Assembly: GCA_028288025.1 (NCBI GenBank)
Contig: JAQBOM010000010.1
Location: 1 to 64,000, forward strand
Direction: 5' to 3'
Source of the DNA: Mucilaginibacter sp.
GTDB lineage: Bacteria; Bacteroidota; Bacteroidia; Sphingobacteriales; Sphingobacteriaceae
Length of the DNA: 64,000 bases
In this document: positions 61,665-64,000 of the stretch, in pieces
Position numbering within the stretch: position 1 is the first letter of the stretch
How the letters are laid out: each line of letters begins with the position of its first letter
Program-made: the position numbers and the translations under genes
The notes under the pieces: generated by a model
The model's database searches: none
Told to the model about the DNA's origin: nothing
The model's input: the letters and a program-made list of their open reading frames with translations, nothing else

Positions 61665-64000
61665 TTATGACTTATTTCCTGAATTAAAATCTAAGGGGAT
61701 CAACACTTTAAAACTTATATTCCTGCCCATATTAAATACCCCAACCCTGCCAGTTGTATAATTTACCGGGTAATATTTAAAGCGGCTCATGTAATCGATA
61801 TAAGCGGTGTTGAACAGGTTATTGCAGATGAGATATATTTCGCAAACCTTTTTCCCTTTTGAATAAATATCACTGCCGGCGCCAACATTAAATAAGGTAT
61901 AGCCCCTGGTGGCCGCTTTGCTTGCCGCATATTCGTAGGGGGTTAATGCTGTGTTCAAGCCATTGTAGATAGCATACTGCTGGTAAACATTTTTCTGTTG
62001 GAATGCACTAAGCAAGCCTGCCTTAATATAAACGTTTTTTAAGATTTTTCCTAATTCAGGAACGTGAAATTTGAGGTCGGCCGTAACCCGTGCCGGCGGT
62101 ACAAAGGGCAAATATTTAGCAGAATCGGCCGAATGCAGCAGGCCGCCGTACACCATGCCCAGGGTTGAGTTTAGTTCCCAATGCGGCAAATTAACCGGGT
62201 GGATGGTAAAGGCGATTTCGCCACCATATAATTGAGCCTGCCCTTGTGTATACTTATAAACGGGCGCCGCGCCTAAACCGACCGCGTTGAGCGAATTGTT
62301 TATCGAATCGGCGCCTGCTGTGGTTTTTAAACCGCGGGCATATATAAAATCGTTTACCCGGTTGTTAAACATATTCACTTCCAGGTCAATATCTTTTGAA
62401 TTTATACCGAAGGAAAGGTCTTCTTCCAGGCTTGTTTCGGGTTTGAGGGTTGGGTCGCCGATCTCGTAAACCACCGTGCCATCATGTACGCCATTGGCAG
62501 CGGCTTCGGCTACGTTTGGCGCGCGCCATCCGCGTGCTATATTGGCTTTCACATACATGTTTTTGGTAAGATCGTAGGTTCCTCCAAAACTGAACGACAT
62601 CCCGCTAAAGCGGGTAATAAAGCCCTTAAACTCATGAATGGCATTCAGAGCAAAGGGGGCAGCCGGCGCCTGGTTTGTTGAATCGACCCAATGGTCGATG
62701 CCATTAAATGTACGGGTATCATACCTGATGCCGCCGCTTAGGTTAAGCTTGCCTAATTTTTTGTTGGCGATGGCAAAACCGCCTATTTCAAAAAAATTAT
62801 AATCGGGTATAAGCAGCAACGTTCCCAGGCTTTTTGAATTTTGGTAAACTCCATTGGCGCCTGTCGAAAAATTGAACCCATTAACCTGCGGCGAAACATA
62901 GCGCACATCATAGGTTGCGGCGTTTGATAAGTAATAAATATCAGCTGTGTTGGGGATTGTCGCATCGTTGTTTTCACGCCGTTGATTTTTTTGCCATGAA
63001 AATATTCCTTTTACGCGGCCATCGCCCATGGCTATACTATTATCCCAAACAATTTTGGTGTGTTGTATCTGCTGGTTAATAACAAATGGCGTATAACCCG
63101 TTTGCTCCTGGCGCGTTGGCAAAACATAGGTGGGCGCACCGCCATTCAGGCCCGTGTAGGCAACCAACCGCTCCATTTGCCCGTTTACGGAATCCCTCGT
63201 ACCGTCCACAATGCCGGTGCGCATATCGAAATAACCGACATGCAATTGTGTATATCCCCATTTGCGATGCAGGCCTATCGTACCGTCGATGTTAAAATTG
63301 CTGAATTGCGAGTTCAGCACATATCCGTCATTTGGGTTCTGATAGGCGTGCGCCATGGTATTATCTATCCTTGCGCTCCACGAGATTCCATTTTTGGTGC
63401 CTGCCATGTGCAGCATATTGTTGATCAGTCCATTATTGGTTTGATAATTGAAAAGTATCGTCCCTTTTACCTGGCCCTCCGGAAGCGGCTGTTCGGGAAT
63501 AAGATTCACCACACCGGCGATAGCGTCGGAACCAAATGCCAGGGATGCCGGGCCCTTTAAAATTTCGTACCTGTTTACCGCATTAGCGTCGGCTTCTATG
63601 CCAAATTCGTCAAACCAGGCCTGGTCAACCTGCTGCACACCGTCATTTATCGTTAGTACACGATTGTATCCCAAACCCCGTATTACAGGCTTCGAAATAC
63701 TTTGCCCGCCCGTCATTGCGGAAACGCCCGGTACTTTTGCAATGGCATCAATAACATTGGTTGATGAGTTTGGTAATAAATCCGTAGCCTCCATGGTGGC
63801 AATGGCGTACGGTGTGTGTTTCTTTTCTGTAGCATTGATAACGCCCGTAACCACTACCTCTTTTAACTGGTTAACCGCAGGCTCAAGCACATAATCTTTT
63901 TGAACAACACCTTTAAAAACGATAGTTTCAATTTTGGCAGCATAGCCGGCAGCGCTAACTTCTACCACATAAGTACCCCGCGGGATGTTTTTTATGGTGT
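61665..64000 (-). CDS. TonB-dependent receptor, N-terminus cut by the right window edge
   Basis: The frame is open from the right edge to a stop at 61665, about 778 codons. The first residues visible (TIKNIPRGTYVVEVSAAGY) belong to a carboxypeptidase-regulatory-like domain. A TonB plug follows (LKEVVVTGVINATEKK, VIDAIAKVPGVSAMTGGQSISKPVIRG, read in parts), and a 22-strand-type barrel fills the rest. A GTG at 63968 is not the start, since the domain continues upstream. The 83-bp spacer to the sortilin-like gene suggests one transcript. Ligand unknown; there is no SusD. Confidence 0.9.
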   Translation of the reverse strand, partial: TIKNIPRGTYVVEVSAAGYAAKIETIVFKGVVQKDYVLEPAVNQLKEVVVTGVINATEKKHTPYAIATMEATDLLPNSSTNVIDAIAKVPGVSAMTGGQSISKPVIRGLGYNRVLTINDGVQQVDQAWFDEFGIEADANAVNRYEILKGPASLAFGSDAIAGVVNLIPEQPLPEGQVKGTILFNYQTNNGLINNMLHMAGTKNGISWSARIDNTMAHAYQNPNDGYVLNSQFSNFNIDGTIGLHRKWGYTQLHVGYFDMRTGIVDGTRDSVNGQMERLVAYTGLNGGAPTYVLPTRQEQTGYTPFVINQQIQHTKIVWDNSIAMGDGRVKGIFSWQKNQRRENNDATIPNTADIYYLSNAATYDVRYVSPQVNGFNFSTGANGVYQNSKSLGTLLLIPDYNFFEIGGFAIANKKLGKLNLSGGIRYDTRTFNGIDHWVDSTNQAPAAPFALNAIHEFKGFITRFSGMSFSFGGTYDLTKNMYVKANIARGWRAPNVAEAAANGVHDGTVVYEIGDPTLKPETSLEEDLSFGINSKDIDLEVNMFNNRVNDFIYARGLKTTAGADSINNSLNAVGLGAAPVYKYTQGQAQLYGGEIAFTIHPVNLPHWELNSTLGMVYGGLLHSADSAKYLPFVPPARVTADLKFHVPELGKILKNVYIKAGLLSAFQQKNVYQQYAIYNGLNTALTPYEYAASKAATRGYTLFNVGAGSDIYSKGKKVCEIYLICNNLFNTAYIDYMSRFKYYPVNYTTGRVGVFNMGRNISFKVLIPLDFNSGNKS

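Noticed and set aside
63966-63968. GTG start codon for the TonB receptor
   Set aside because: The carboxypeptidase-regulatory-like domain continues in frame to the window edge, so the true start lies outside.

Overview
The window looks like a chromosomal segment of a Bacteroidota bacterium, most likely family Sphingobacteriaceae (Mucilaginibacter/Pedobacter type). Support: a ubiE-porT pair, PorG and PorE-like type IX secretion proteins, TonB-dependent receptors, S20 transcribed from a Bacteroidota-type promoter (TTTG, 19 bp, TATATTTG), frequent non-ATG starts and few Shine-Dalgarno-like leaders. I see no rRNA, tRNA, CRISPR array, prophage or insertion sequence. The genus is an inference.

Layout. 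1-3.2 kb: outer-membrane and envelope genes (lptD, cut by the left edge, facing an amidase and an MCE/MlaD-type protein). 3.2-8 kb: rnz, a STAS protein, purC, phoH, then a SAM hydroxide adenosyltransferase family gene and a small membrane protein. 8-14 kb: ABC exporter, hicBA toxin-antitoxin, lepA, folD and a lipoprotein. 14-20 kb: queE, a PorE-like OmpA protein, a CBM6-like lipoprotein and recQ. 20-28 kb: manC, then a leftward block porG-nadK-CBS-hydrolase-yqeY-SDR-porT-ubiE. 28-34 kb: a Tat-exported Gfo/Idh/MocA oxidoreductase with a DUF1080 hydrolase, a VOC protein, a large beta-barrel receptor-like protein and yihA. 34-45 kb: OsmC, a TPR histidine kinase, rpsT, a zinc phospholipase/nuclease-like protein, TMEM175- and DedA-type membrane proteins, two DUF4397 lipoproteins, an SDR, a MATE transporter, DoxX and SRPBCC proteins. 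45-54.5 kb: a complete RND efflux operon (TolC, adaptor, two permeases). 54.7-64 kb: a leftward locus of a TonB receptor (cut by the right edge), two sortilin/BNR propeller proteins and a ferric-reductase-like cytochrome b.

The genes are mostly ordinary core and envelope genes. The most unusual signal is in the spacers. Many gene junctions carry short tandem 'words' (6-15 bp) laid out as inverted repeats, with a purine-rich left arm and a pyrimidine-rich right arm. The word sequence differs between junctions but is reused at distant ones. The arms often begin at, or overlap, a stop codon. I give coordinates for each. Other points to check are a phased nine-copy GATACA array at a probable synteny break, a perfect palindrome found twice, and the TonB/sortilin/cytochrome locus.
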